A DNA stretch of 64,000 nt from Cryptomeria japonica (GCF_030272615.1 NC_081413.1:22694501-22758500); one strand, 5' to 3'. Positions 24,188 through 35,839 are shown, numbered from the stretch's first letter. Notes: a model not told the origin generated them from the letters alone. Numbers and translations: made by a program.

Positions 24188-24918
24188 TTCATTAGCATAG
24201 CAGATTCTCCCCTCCTCTCTTTTGTTACTTCTTCTATGTGTTATTCTCATTCTTCTATTTGTTGTCCTTAGTGTTGTCTACTTGAGGATGATGCAAAACA
24301 TTGAGATCTCTTTTGGTCTCTCTCATGTTGACTCAAAAGACACATGTGTTCCCTTCTTCTAGGTGACCTTCCTTGATTGGGGAATGAAGAACAATTATGC
24401 ATACATACATATGATATACATGAATTATCATACAACATACTGACCCCGAGGAAAGCGAAGTCACCTTGTGCTTTGTGTTTTGTGTCTATTATCCTTGGGC
24501 TTATCTCACACTTGGGGGCTAAATCCTTGTGATAACGTGCTCCTTTCCCTTTTTCATTTCTTATATGTATCACTACCTTAAAGCAATCACCCCCGGTGAG
24601 GCGTGTGCGATCGCTTTAACGTAGGGGGGCATACATCCTATTCATATCTTTTCAAGATACTTGAAAATTTCTTGACAAATTCAGCTTTGCCTTGAAAATT
24701 TTTGATATCTTTCTTGCATGGCTCATAGTGAGGGAACCTTACTACTGACAGTCATGGTTCTCCCTCGTGATCTTCCCTTTTACTTTGTCAATCGAAGTCG
24801 TAAGATCCTTAGTCCACTGGGGGCTTGGTGTATCTTGCCTCCTTGATGTGGTGAAAGTTTTTCAATGTTGTTTCCTTGTACTTTACCGGAAGTATTGGCA
24901 TACGCTTATACTCCAGCT
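24188..24918 (+). other. 3' non-coding part of gypsy element
   Basis: About 730 bases between the reading frame and the polypurine tract, with no pol motifs. A small inverted repeat, TTAAAGC (24578-24584) and GCTTTAA (24613-24619), could form a hairpin around a GC-rich loop. Repeated TGGGGGCT(T/A)-like words (24515, 24822, 24923) suggest duplicated polypurine-like tracts. Confidence 0.5.
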
Positions 24919-24933
24919 AAAGTGGGGGCTAAA
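24919..24933 (+). promoter_or_regulatory. Polypurine tract
   Basis: AAAGTGGGGGCTAAA directly before the 3' LTR, the expected plus-strand primer. Confidence 0.7.
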
Positions 24934-26441
24934 TGTAGTGTCCTAAAATTGTGACACTTGCAATTTTGACTGCATTTGGGTCTTCATGATGGCAATGCAA
25001 CATGGAACCTGAATGGAGACCCCGAAACTTGTTCATGACATCAAAAACTGCATTTCTCAGCACCCTGGCCTAATCCTCCTTGCACCCTGCTGTCCCGGGA
25101 GGTGGGACCATGGCGCCTAGCGCCCTGGTCCTTCAGGACTAGGGTGCCCAGTGCCCTGGTCCCCCAGGACCATGGCGCCCAGTGCCCTGGCCCCTGGCCC
25201 TATTTTGGGCCCGGTCTCTTATGGGGCTTCGGGTCTTTAAGTTTGCAAATTGGAAAATAATCTTCCTAGGTCGGCCTAAGGTCGGGAAAATCAATCTATC
25301 AGCCCTAATTGACAAGTATATAAACTACATTTCCTCTCCCATTTTGAGGAAGAGGACATATGTGAGCAAGACGTGGAAATGATATTCAAGCATTCAAACA
25401 TTCAAGCATTCCAGCATTTCTTCAATCAATTGAGTATTCTAAGTCTCCATTCAAGGCTAAGTGTTGCATTCAAGACAAGGATTCAACCATTGAAGAGGAG
25501 ATTACTTACAACACATTACATACTACATACATTACACCTTCGCATGTTGCAGGTATGTGGCTGTAATTGAAGATCTGGAATCCTTGTGCCGAGACGAACA
25601 GATCCCCCTTCATTTCACGGATTTTTTGGAGGACCGTGTGCATGTCGGGCGCCATCGTCCTGTCAACTTTCGCTCAAATTTGTAGGACAGCGCCGTCTCG
25701 ACATTTTACTGCTAATTCCAGGTCCGCAGCTTCATCCCATATCCCTATCTCTATTTATAAGCGAATATTTCCCACTTTGCATGCATTCCTAGTTCAATCT
25801 TTCTATCTACATTCTTTACAAAAGAGGGTATCCTTGATATCTTAACCCTTGAAACTCATATAGAATCCAATCTTGCATTGCGTGGGATTGGATCTTGTGG
25901 GCTTCAACCCCTCTTTTGAATGTAAAGTCTCCCCTAAGTGAAAACCATCAACCCTAGTGACTCTCCCTTCTCTCTCCTCGGAGTTGGGGAGGGGAGAACA
26001 ACTAGGGTTCGATTTTTCCCCCTTCGTTTCGCGGATTTTTCGGAGGACCGTGTGCACGCCGGGCGCCATCGTCCCGTCAACTTTCGCTCAAATTTCCAGG
26101 ATAGCGCCGTCTCGACATTTTACTGCTAATTCCAAGTCCGCAGCTTCATCCCATATCCCTATCTTTGTTTATAAGCGAATATTTCCCACTTTGCATGCAT
26201 TCCTAGTTCAATCTTTCTATCTACATTCTTTACAAAAGAGGGTATCCTTGATATCTTAACCCTTGAAACTCATATAGAATCCAATCTTGCATTGCGTGGG
26301 ATTGGATCTTGTGGGCTTCAACCCCTCTTTTGAATGTAAAGTCTCCCCTAAGTGAAAACCATCAACCCTAGTGACTCTCCCTTCTCTCTCCTCGGAGTTG
26401 GGGAGGGGAGAACAACTAGGGTTCGATTTTTCCGCTTTACA
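24934..26441 (+). repeat. 3' LTR, 1,508 bp with internal duplication
   Basis: It starts TGTAGTGTCC and ends GCTTTACA, followed by the CCTTG target duplication. It is 414 bases longer than the 5' LTR because the segment from about 25606 to 26018 occurs twice in tandem (second copy about 26019-26431). Its TATA box lies near 25317. Confidence 0.9.
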
Positions 26442-26446
26442 CCTTG
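26442..26446. repeat. Target-site duplication CCTTG (right copy)
   Basis: Matches 18472-18476 exactly. Confidence 0.9.
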
Positions 26447-27672
26447 TATATAATAGTTTCTTTTTAAAGTTGTATTAGTATATTGCCTTGCTTAAGTTTT
26501 CATGAATTCAAGTTAGAATCTTAGATATTTACTAAACAAGAGGAGTTGAAACAAAAAACCTTAGCAGCGTTCGGTATCTATGGTGCCTCTGGGTCACACT
26601 TACGGGTAATGCCATTATGTTGAACTGCTGCGCTTAACACCTAATACAGATGCAACAACAACATCTACGACATCGTCCCTCTAAATCATCAGAGAGAAAT
26701 AAGTGTCATGTGGAAGTTAAAATCGAAGGGGCGAGTTGGTTGTGAGTGATGATTTTCGTAAATTTATTTTATCTTGATGACTTCAGCGGATGATAACGGA
26801 TTAAGGGTGACATATTTGATAGGAAATAGGACTTAGTTGTTTAGGCCACAAGAAAAAGGCCACCTTGAGCCTTTTTTCTATAGAGCTACCATTGTGGGTA
26901 GCAACCGCAGAGAAACTCTCTGGGACATTGACCCTAGAAAGGGTTGCATACCCACCATACAGTTTCCATTAAACCATAGTTAGAAACCTGAACTACATAC
27001 TCTACATCTTGATCCTGTGTTGAAATGGGTATGTAGGAAGTCTAGGAAGTGAGTTGTCCCTTGTACTCAAATGTTCGGGGATGGGGATTAGAATTTGGTT
27101 AAGGATGAGTTTATCATTTTTTTTTTGGAAGTTCCTTGGTCTTTCAATCAAAGGGTATAGTAACACTAATTGGAAGTTAAAGGTAATTCAATGCATACTC
27201 GAAAGGATCCTGTATGGATTCGCTTGACTTCCCGAAGCTCTAGGCCGAATTTTGAGGCAGAAGTCAAGCTTGATTATTTTTTATTTTTTGTATATACTCC
27301 TAAAGGCAGCGACCTTGGTGCATTCCTAGTAGGGGAGTGTAATCTTTAGAGAGTGGCTCAGGACTCGGATGGTCCCAATGAGTCTAAATTCTCTGGCAAG
27401 AGCATTTCCTATTCTTTGAATAGATGCCTACTCTATTTGGGTAGATGCCTATCCTGCATTGGATAGATGAAACCCCTTGTCCTGTATGGATAGATGCCTA
27501 ACCCATATGGTTAAATGCCCATCCTGATTGGATGGATGCCTATCCCATTTAAATAGATGCCCAGAGTATGTGATTAAATCAAACACAATTAAGAATAGGT
27601 TGGGAATAAGTAATCATCAATCAAAAAAAAAATTAGTTGAGATTTTTGGGTTAAGTTAAGTGGATTATTACA
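26447..27672 (+). other. Candidate 5' LTR of the next gypsy remnant
   Basis: The stretch ends GGATTATTACA just before a Met-tRNA primer site, where a 5' LTR would end. It does not obviously match the 3' LTR that starts at 29038, so its identity as that LTR is unproven. No coding sequence is seen. Confidence 0.35.
27417..27556 (+). repeat. Minisatellite, GATAGATGCCTATCC units
   Basis: About seven units of 21-22 bases (one of 27) share the core ATAGATGCC(T/C)A followed by CC(C/T)-rich and TTTGG/ATTGG parts. They lie in the presumed LTR. Confidence 0.75.
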
Positions 27673-27674
27673 TG

Positions 27675-27686
27675 TGGTATCAGAGC
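27675..27686 (+). promoter_or_regulatory. Primer-binding site for initiator Met-tRNA
   Basis: TGGTATCAGAGC, the classical plant retrotransposon site complementary to the 3' end of initiator Met-tRNA. It marks the 5' start of an internal region. Confidence 0.85.
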
Positions 27687-29024
27687 GAAGGTTCAAGTCT
27701 AGGCCTTGAGATAACTTCAACTTATACAATCTTGAAATTAGTTGGAAGTAGTAGGGATAAATTGATTGAATAAGAAATTCAAATTTCAAGAAGACCTTGA
27801 TGGTAAGTAAATTGGAAGAGTAAGCATACCACCACTACAAGGAGTCAAATGAAAGATATCAATTATGAAAATCAACAAGACCAAGGGAATAATGAAATGG
27901 GATTCGAAGCTATAACCAAATTATTAACTAAGAAAAGGGGTGAGATCAACTCCTTGAAACAATAAATGCAGGACCCTAGAGCAAGGAAAGATGACATCAA
28001 GTAAATATAAGCAGGATTGAAAATGAGAACTTTGGCAACAATTAAGGAAATTAGGTGGATAATATGAGGAAGAAGAATATATATGTTGGAGCTATCTAAT
28101 AGTTTGAAGGAAATTACCCAACCTAAGTTCAAAGGAAAGAAATAGGTGAAGGAGCCGAGGATTGGTATAGTGGAAAGGAAAAATTATTTAAAATAGAGGA
28201 CTTTAGAGAAACAATTAAGACATTATTGGGTTCCTATCAACTTAATGGGGGAGAAACTAGTTGGTGGACTAATACTAAGGAACAAAATGGGTATAATGAG
28301 GATATAATCACATGAGATCAAGTTTTTTACCATTTATGTAAACGGTGGCTATCACAATTATTTTTCATTGAGAAGGTTACATAATTTCATAATCTTCGAC
28401 AAGGGACCTTGACTATTAAACAATATTGGATAAGATCACCGAATTGCTAAAGAATGTACCTATGTATCAAAAAGATGAGAAGGGTTAAACCAAGAAGTCC
28501 ATTTTGGGCTGAATACCAGCATACGGGTAGAAGTTGATGAAGGAACTACTTGAGAAAATTTTACATCAAGAAAGGAATATTCAAACCCTAGAAGCAACAA
28601 GATAGAATTTGAACAAGAATCGTTCATTCAAAAGAAAGCATTCAAAGGGAACTCAAACTTCAATAAGTATCAAGAGTTTAATAAATATGAAAGGAGGCTA
28701 CCGTCTAATCAAATCAAAGGGATGGATACAATAATAATAAGGGCAATTATGATGGTAATGATCAAACAAATAGGATAACTTATTTACCAAGGTTTGATGA
28801 AGCAAGGAATGATCCTCCTATGAATTAGGGAAATAACGATAGAGCTATTCAGAGTTTTAGAAAGATGTTGGTATCAATTACACAACAAAGAGGTTGATTA
28901 ATACAAAGTATAATGAAATCAATATGATGCTACATGGGAAGACATGAATGAGATGCAACGGATGTTTTCAGTAAACTCTTTTAAAGGTTATATTAAATAG
29001 GTGCATCAAGACGATGCACAATTC
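27687..29024 (+). pseudogene. Degraded gypsy gag-only internal region
   Basis: Only gag-like pieces survive, in shifting frames with many stops. Around 28190-28430 there are stretches readable as WWTNTKEQNG, then DQVFYHLCKRWLSQLFF, then FHNLRQGTLTIKQYW, an arrangement like the capsid core of plant gypsy gag. No protease, reverse transcriptase or integrase motif precedes the polypurine tract only 1.35 kb from the primer site. The element is therefore either heavily deleted or a gag-only type. Confidence 0.55.
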
Positions 29025-29037
29025 AAGGGGGGAAGGA
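29025..29037 (+). promoter_or_regulatory. Polypurine tract of gypsy remnant
   Basis: AAGGGGGGAAGGA directly precedes TGTCATAACCC, a typical LTR start. Confidence 0.65.
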
Positions 29038-29062
29038 TGTCATAACCCTCTTGTTTTACCTT

Positions 29063-31310
29063 TTTTGGATTAAATATCATAAAGTCATTACATATCACCA
29101 GAAATTCCTGAGAATATCCACATCTAGGCATCGTAGGAGGGTGCAGGCACAAAAAATATACAGATCCACGAGTATCTCCACTTATGGGAAGATGATTACA
29201 ATAATTACATCATATTTTTTATGAACAAAAGAGTCAAAATAGAGAGTTCTAATAGACTATATGAAAGAAATTTCAGAATCTGGAGAAGAGTTGTCTCCCA
29301 TTGGTGGGATCTAGGCCACCCAGCCCATGTTTCCATCTTGCCATACTTCCATATGGTCATCAAGTATGTCCTGCTTGTGGGGGTGTGAGGTGCTCTCATG
29401 AATCAAGTCAACTTCCTTCGGAGAAATTTCCATGTATAGGTGTCTACGGTCCATCTGTCTCATGAAGGCCATGAGTGCTTGCTCAAATGCAGCCTTTCCT
29501 GGTTCATCTCTCTCCCATGTGAAGCTGTGGGAAATCTCTCTAATGTAAAAAGTGGTGGCACCTTCCTTTATCCATCTATCAAACTTTTCTAAGTCTAACT
29601 TTATAACCATGGTGACCTGCATTGAGACAGTATGAAAAATGAGTCTCCTAAGAGACTCAGTGAGGTTCCTGATGCTGTCATTAAAGACATCATCATTACA
29701 GTATTTCTAAATGAGCCAAAGAACTTCTAAAGATAAACAGGACCAGAAGATATGTGCAGTTTTCCTACAGCCCTTAATGTAGCCTAAAACAACATTTATG
29801 ATTTCAACATAGTTAGCTTCCAGATTCAGACCGAACAAGTTCCAAATTTCCTTTGCAAAGTGACAGTAAAAAAAGATATGTTTCACAGTTTCTAGAATTC
29901 TACAAATTTTACAATTTAGGTAGTTACCCTCCTTGTCCTTAATGGGGAGTTTATTTAACAGTAGTCTCCAGCCAAAGAACTATTTTTCAGGTTCATTTTG
30001 AGTCATCTAGAATTTACCTAATCTATCTTTCCAAACTTTTGGTTCCCATTTTAGATCCCAACAATTATTTAGGTGAAGAAAAATGGTATCTACCTCAGTG
30101 AGGGATGCATAAATGTTTTTGGCTTTAAGAGAGGGGAGAGGTGTGCCATCAACCCAGCTAATCACAGAAAAAGAGAACAGGGGGGAGAAGGGTTTTATGG
30201 GGGAAGAGTATTGGTTATGGTTGACTTAAGGATGTTATAGGTTTTGCTCTGGGATAATGGGATAGAGAAGGAAAGTTACAAATCCTCCCATGTTCTTAAT
30301 TGGCCATTCTTCATAATCTGATCAAAATTCTTGATTCCCATATTGTGCCATTTAAGTGCAGAGTAGCCTTGAAGAGTTGCCAATGGTTTTCTATTATGTA
30401 TTAGATTCCACCAAATAGATCTATCACTGGTAATTTGCCCCTATCTATTTCCATTTACATTGTATTGTACCAAATGCTTCACCTGTTCCCAAGCTTTCCA
30501 TAGGGACTTAAAGACCCCTAACCTAGCTAGGGCTACCTCTATCTGTCAAAGAAGAAGGTCAACCATGGGGAGATCTTTCCATTTCTTGGCTTTTTTAGGA
30601 ATTGAGGATGAAATATTGTTCCTTATTAGGATTTTCCGTGGCTCCTCTCCATCCATGGCTTTGGGGATCCATTTGGATGCGAGGGCTATCCCTTGTATTT
30701 TAAGATCTTTTAGTCCCAGCCCACCATAGAGTTTATGCATAGTGCACCATTCCCATTTCACTGCATGTTGCTTCCTGGTACCTTTTCCATCAGACCAAAG
30801 AAATTCCCTTATCTTTTTTTGGATATGGTTAAATTGGTAGTTCTTGAAGAGCCAGGCAGTGGAGAAATAGATGTTATAGGATGCCAAGATCTTTTGATAG
30901 ATCTGAAATCTTCCAGCCAGAGATAGATAGTTCCTATTCCATTTAGAGAGCTTCTTCTCTATCTCATTCCTTACACATTCCCATGTTTCTTTAGATTTGG
31001 AAGAACAAAGAAGGGGATGCCTAGATATTTAACAATATGGGAAGGACCCAACCACTTGAGAGAGAATTTTGAGAGTCATTCCAGAGGGTTGTCATCCCAG
31101 CCAAGTAGGTTAGATTTGTGCATAGCAATCTTACTTCCAGAGGCTAGGCAAAATACATCTATATTTTTCAACAAGGTAGTAAGGTTCTCTTCATCAAGTT
31201 TAATTAACATTGCAGTATCATCAACAAATTGGACATTACATATTTCCTTTTTATTAGGTAAGGATATGCCCCTGACAGGAGGAGTGACAGAGAAGTCTTT
31301 GAGTAAATAG
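29063..31310 (-). mobile_element. 5'-truncated L1-type LINE with 15-bp target duplication
   Basis: CTCTTGTTTTACCTT occurs exactly at 29048-29062 and 31311-31325 and frames the element. On the minus strand it carries the end of a reverse transcriptase (FVDDT at about 31215-31230), the post-RT region (30887-30546) and the ORF2 tail (29622-29205). A run of T at 29061-29066 marks the poly(A) end. Truncation inside the RT domain is the usual outcome of target-primed reverse transcription that stopped early. Confidence 0.9.
29205..31310 (-). pseudogene. LINE ORF2 C-terminal half, broken
   Basis: Pieces in order on the minus strand: RT catalytic loop with NVQFVDDTAMLIKLDEEN (31310-31017), where FVDD stands for YADD; an SKIAMHKSNLLGW stretch; IREFLWSDGKGTRKQHAVKW and GGLGLKDLKIQGIALASKW (30887-30546), typical just after the RT of plant LINEs; and a tail EVWQDGNMGWVAW (29622-29311). 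Frameshifts and stops separate them. The N-terminal endonuclease and most of the RT are absent. The tail resembles that of the LINE fragment at 9174-9695. Confidence 0.82.
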
Positions 31311-31334
31311 CTCTTGTTTTACCTTGATAAAACT

Positions 31335-31425
31335 TATCATTATTATTATCATTATTATTATTGTTGTAGTTGTTGTTATTATTATTACTCCTATTATTAA
31401 TATTATTATTACTTTTATGAGCAAT
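31335..31425. repeat. ATT/GTT microsatellite
   Basis: Trinucleotide run of ATT units with interspersed GTT and ATC. Confidence 0.8.
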
Positions 31426-31819
31426 GTTAGTTGGAGATGATAAATTGAATATGGTTGGAATTTTTAAATGAGAAGAATTAATAGTGGTGACACATCCATG
31501 AGGTCATAAATTATTTGGAAAATACTTATTTTCTCAATATTCTAATTAAGCAGATGGTGTAGGAGAAAAGAGAATATTCTAGAAAAAAATTCAAATTCAA
31601 ATGGTCAAATGTAACCCCCACTATGTCAAGTTGTAAGGAATATGTCTTACATGGAATTAATTTTGGAAAAGAATCTCTAATCAATCAATTTCCATGGTAG
31701 TGGAAAAATGACTCTTTTTCTATATATTGAATTCAAAATCCTTTGAAAAAGGGGAGTTCATTGTTTAGAGGTAGAAGTAATTTTCTGGAGTTCTTGCAAA
31801 AATCTTGTTAGTAGTGGGA

Positions 31820-32015
31820 TTTTGAAGAGATCTTACCAATCTACAAGGAAGGTTTGAAGAAGGTTAGTGGGAGATTTGGAGGCGATTCAGCAACAAGTGC
31901 TTCATTCAAAATCCAGATTTTGAAGAGATCTTACCAAGCTACAAGGAAGGTTTGAAGAAGGTTAACAGGAGATTTGGAGATGATTCAACAACAAGTGATT
32001 CATTCAAATCTAGGT
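31820..32015 (+). repeat. 98-bp tandem duplication
   Basis: Two units (31820-31917 and 31918-32015) beginning TTTTGAAGAGATCTTACCAA, about 90 percent identical by eye, in the 5' untranslated part of the presumed LTR. Confidence 0.85.
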
Positions 32016-32813
32016 TCCCTCCTTATCTTCATGTTCTCTTTTGAAAATAGAAAAAAAAAAGGAAATTTTATTTGCATGCATGTTAGAGTTTCTTTAGAAA
32101 TTTAGGGGATTAAAGTATTTAAAAAAAAAAAAAAGATATTAATATTTCATTTAATGTGTTAAATAAAACAGTAGATTCATTTCTCATATCAGAAAACGAG
32201 TATTTCCACTGTGTTCAGATTTTTTTTATATTCCTAAAATTTATATATAAAAGTATGAATATGTATATGCCTTATTAAATACATGAATGAAATTATAAGT
32301 TACTATGATTTATTCATAAGTTGTCTATTTAACTTAGCATAAAACAAGAGTATGAACAAGTGTTATTATCAGTAAAATACATCTCTTAAAATAAAATTAT
32401 TAACTCTTAGCTAAAGGGTGTTTTCATTTATGGAGTTTTCTTTTAAAAAAACAAAAAAAAGGAACTTACAAGTTTTCATGAACTAAGACTTAGAAGCCTT
32501 ACATGGTTTTGTATATTCATTTGATAAATAAGAGCACAGTAACCACTGAAGTGCATTTTTTTGTGAGTATATAATCTATTATGCTAAACCATGCATTTTG
32601 TAAAGGATCAAATTAACCCAATCAAATGATAAATGTCAACTAGGAAGATACAAAATTTCATGCTTCAGTCATAGTCTAACATCATTTGTGATACAAAACT
32701 TTAGAACTAGCTTTCAAATTTGTAAGTAATCTTGGACCCAACCCTGTGAATGTATAGGCCATACACTCCCTAAGGATCTCAGTAGAGAAACCCCCTTATA
32801 GGATCGACATCTG
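32016..32813. other. AT-rich stretch, no gene seen
   Basis: Poly-A runs (32050, 32120, 32452) but no recognisable coding or repeat family. Confidence 0.4.
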
Positions 32814-33002
32814 TTACGTAGCAATCAACCGATCATGGCCACTTTCAGCCTCATCTTTGTCAACATGCATCGATACCCTTACGTCCTTTCCTGGAATGTA
32901 AAATATTTGACTGTCGCCTTCCTCTTTCCTTGTAGATGTTAGGTCCATGTTCAAAAAAATGGGTTGATGGTGTTCAGATCTTGCTCTGCGCTTCCTTGCC
33001 AT
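32814..33002 (-). CDS. Small open frame, uncertain
   Basis: An ATG at 33002 (minus) opens a 62-residue basic then acidic peptide beginning MARKRRARSEHHQPIF. The neighbourhood (32800-33200) is less AT-rich than its surroundings and could be the first exon or 5' untranslated part of a minus-strand gene. An overlapping frame (33133-32951) is also open, so frame choice is not secure. No family is recognised. Confidence 0.2.
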   Translation of the reverse strand: MARKRRARSEHHQPIFLNMDLTSTRKEEGDSQIFYIPGKDVRVSMHVDKDEAESGHDRLIAT

Positions 33003-33133
33003 TGACCCAAGAACTCATGCCATCTCCTTAACCCCCTTGGTTGTCGCCTCTCTGTATTGTTCTCTGAGAGCAAGCTAATCACATTAACCGTCAGATGAAG
33101 GAAAAAAATTTCATCGCCATCGCGGGCACCCAA

Positions 33134-34674
33134 TGGATTTCCACTCCCTTTTCCTTATCAGAGCCGCCTCATTTCCTATTTCTTTTCATCTTTGCTGGAA
33201 GAGGGCGAAGAGAACAAAAGGTAGTGTTTATTAAAATACAGCCATAACATGACTACCATTTCGGCCGTTAGATCAATTGTTGATGTGTGATTCAAATTTA
33301 CCTGAGTGTATGCGTTAAAGCGTGCTTTTTGGTTTAGCCTAGTTGCATATTTTGGAAATATTTTCAAGCTTAGAATTTTTTGTCAACACTAGCCACGTAT
33401 TGGCTAAGAGGGAAATCTAACGTTTAAATTTTTAATAGTGACATGGAATTTCTACGTAGTACATCCTTCTCAATTCATACCACTTTATTAATCCCTTTTT
33501 TAGAAGTTTTAAAGAGAAACATTAATAACAAATATAGCCTCATTTAAGGAAGTTTATTTTAGTTTAAATGTGAGAATGAAATTAAATAAGAAAAAAAAGT
33601 CCACTTAATTATTAGAAAATTTCACCATGTAGGATGATATGTGGGCCCAAGTTAGAAAGCTTTAGAGAAGGAATCTAGTGTGGGTGCACAAAGATGGTGG
33701 TAAAAAGGGGTATAAGTGGACACTTTTTTTTTCTTTTCTGAAATCAGGTGAAATTGAACTTGGAGGCAAAATTTGAAAGTCATCCACTCAATATATGAAG
33801 ATAATCAAAAAACAAATATTGTAATACTCTGAATCTAGTTTCCAAACTACTAAACGTTTTCAAAATTTGATAAGATTAAGGGGATCAAATCTTTCGTGCA
33901 CAAAAAATAGACCTTGATTTTTTCTAAAAAACATAACATAGTGTCTGACGTGCGCATCAAAAAAGTCATAGTTAGATTTAGTATTTTTACAACTCCTTTG
34001 GAAGAAAGATAATTAAGAGTGAGCACTAGAAGATGTGTATTTGTTTATAATTTTTTGTTGAGTATTTTTTTTTATGATTTTTCCAATTGAGCACATCCTG
34101 AAAAATTAGGTACATGTTCATGCGTGAAGCATAAGTTGCACTAAACAAATCGAAAATACAATTTTTTTTATAAAATTGTAAAGCATCAAGTGCAGTACAA
34201 TAATGTAAAAAGTTTTTTAAATTTGGATAGGTATATAAAAATTTATTAAAAAAATAGTGCACCTATGTCTATGAGAACTATGAAGACACTGACAAAATAA
34301 ATTCAATAATAATATGTTATTGTTGTTCAAATTTTTAAAAACTTATATGGTTAGAAAGCTCAGAAGGTGGGTGAAAATATGGTGGAAATTTTAGAAATAC
34401 ACACTTGATGAAGTGTAAAAATGATGATGCCAAAGTCGATAAACCAAGTTGATAAAATAAAACACATCAAAAAGGAGGGAAATGGAGGGAAATCAAACTT
34501 CCAAACCATAGCTTTGTCATCCAGGCTTATTTCCAAGCCTAAACAGTCAAAAGCACATACGAGGTATTTATGGTGTAAGAAGCACATACATGCTATGTTT
34601 ACTCTAAACAGGCTGTACGCGCTATGTTTACTCTAAACAACACGTACAAGATAAGTTTGTTTAAATTATGGGTG
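33134..34674. other. AT-rich stretch, no gene seen
   Basis: No supported coding sequence. A tandem pair of about 30 bases with GCTATGTTTACTCTAAACA is at 34591-34640. Confidence 0.4.
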
Positions 34675-34805
34675 TGTGTATAATATGATATTGTATATAT
34701 AATACATGTATATAGATATAATATATAATTTTAATATATAATATAGAATATTTATATATATATGTATATATATATATATAATATATTAAGTATATATATA
34801 CACAC
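34675..34805. repeat. AT microsatellite
   Basis: TATATA-rich run with short AATATA variants. Confidence 0.85.
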
Positions 34806-34839
34806 ATATAAGTGTATTGTCTCGCCCTCTCAAGCGCAT

Positions 34840-35052
34840 ACAAGGTGCCTCTCTTTCTCTCCCTCTCACTCTCTCTCTCTCTCTTTCTCTCTTTATCTCT
34901 CTCTCCCTCCCACTCCCTCTCTCTCCCTCTCCCTCTCCCTCTCTCACCTTCTCCTTCCTCCATACCCCATCTCTCTCTCTCTCTCTCCCCTTCTCCCTTC
35001 CTCCATACCACATCCATCTCTCTCTTCTTCTCTCCCTCCCTCCCTCCACACC
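34840..35052 (+). repeat. CT/CCCTCT polypyrimidine microsatellite
   Basis: Nearly pure pyrimidine run of CTCT, CCCTCT and TCCCTTC units. Open frames in it code for Ser/Leu/Pro or, on the other strand, Arg/Glu repeats and are not genes. Confidence 0.9.
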
Positions 35053-35609
35053 CCACTGTAACTGTGTCTGCATTTCTATAGAAGTAATTGAATTTATTTC
35101 TTTTCTGCAACATCCTCTTTGATTTTTATCATGTATACTCACCTAAGAAAATTGACTGATGGATTTGTGTGTGTATATTGAATAGGAGGAAGAAGGGTTT
35201 GAAATTGAACTATGGGTGCAATGTTGTGACAAACAAGGAAACTTGCAACAATATTCTTCTCGAATGTGTTTTAAATGAGCTGAGCAGATGTGGAAAATAG
35301 TGTCAACAAAGCAAAATGATGAGTCAAACTACCTACAATATGTTTTTCAGAAGGAAACAATTGGTAGGAAGAGAAAGAAAGAGGGAGAGTAACACAGACG
35401 ATGTCATATAGAATGATAGTGGTCGGTATGCGAGAGTTCCCATGTTGTTACACAACGCATGTCACCTAAATAATTAAAGTTTATTGTAAGCATCGAAGTG
35501 GTAGTATATGATGATCATCACTTGTCAAAATGCTTGGAAGGGTACATACCCATGAAAGAAATCAAGCATGTAATTCCTATAGTCACAATCGAGATCAATC
35601 CTATAACCT

Positions 35610-35786
35610 TGCATGAGAGATAGAGAGAGTCTGAGTGAGAGGGAGGAAGGGATGGAATGAGAGTGCACGAGACTAGAGAGAGAGTGGTGTGAAGAGAGGG
35701 AGAGAGGGAGAGGAATAGAGAGTTGATTCTCTCCCCTTCTCTCTTCCTCATACCCCTTCTTCTTTCCCTCCTTCCCTCCTCCCCAC

Positions 35787-35839
<53 letters not shown>

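Larger units (their letters stand above)
18477..26441 (+). mobile_element. Complete non-autonomous gypsy element (TR-GAG-like)
   Basis: A 7,965-bp element with two LTRs, a primer-binding site, one gag-protease frame, a polypurine tract and a 5-bp target duplication. No reverse transcriptase, RNase H or integrase motif is found between the end of the reading frame (24187) and the polypurine tract (24919). The pattern fits terminal-repeat retrotransposons with only a gag domain (TR-GAG) described in plants, here with a protease-like domain too. Movement would need enzymes supplied by a related full element. Whether the family lacks pol or only this copy does cannot be told from one copy. Confidence 0.9.
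29038..32015 (+). repeat. 3' LTR interrupted by a LINE (right end uncertain)
   Basis: The LTR starts TGTCATAACCCTCTTG at 29038. A LINE was inserted after 24 bases, and the LTR resumes at 31311 with a duplicated 15-bp target. The resumed part contains ATT/TTG microsatellite (31335-31425), a TATA-like CTATATATTG near 31720 and a 98-bp tandem duplication (31820-32015). The true 3' end was not found. Confidence 0.5.

Noticed and set aside
24578-24619. Hairpin TTAAAGC/GCTTTAA as a terminator
   Set aside because: It lies in the transcribed 3' part of a pol II retrotransposon, where an intrinsic terminator would make no sense; kept only as a minor structural note.
25842-26069. Open frames on both strands repeated in the LTRs (18436-19600 and 25182-26259)
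   Set aside because: They lie within LTR sequence, recur because the LTR recurs, and have no protein features.
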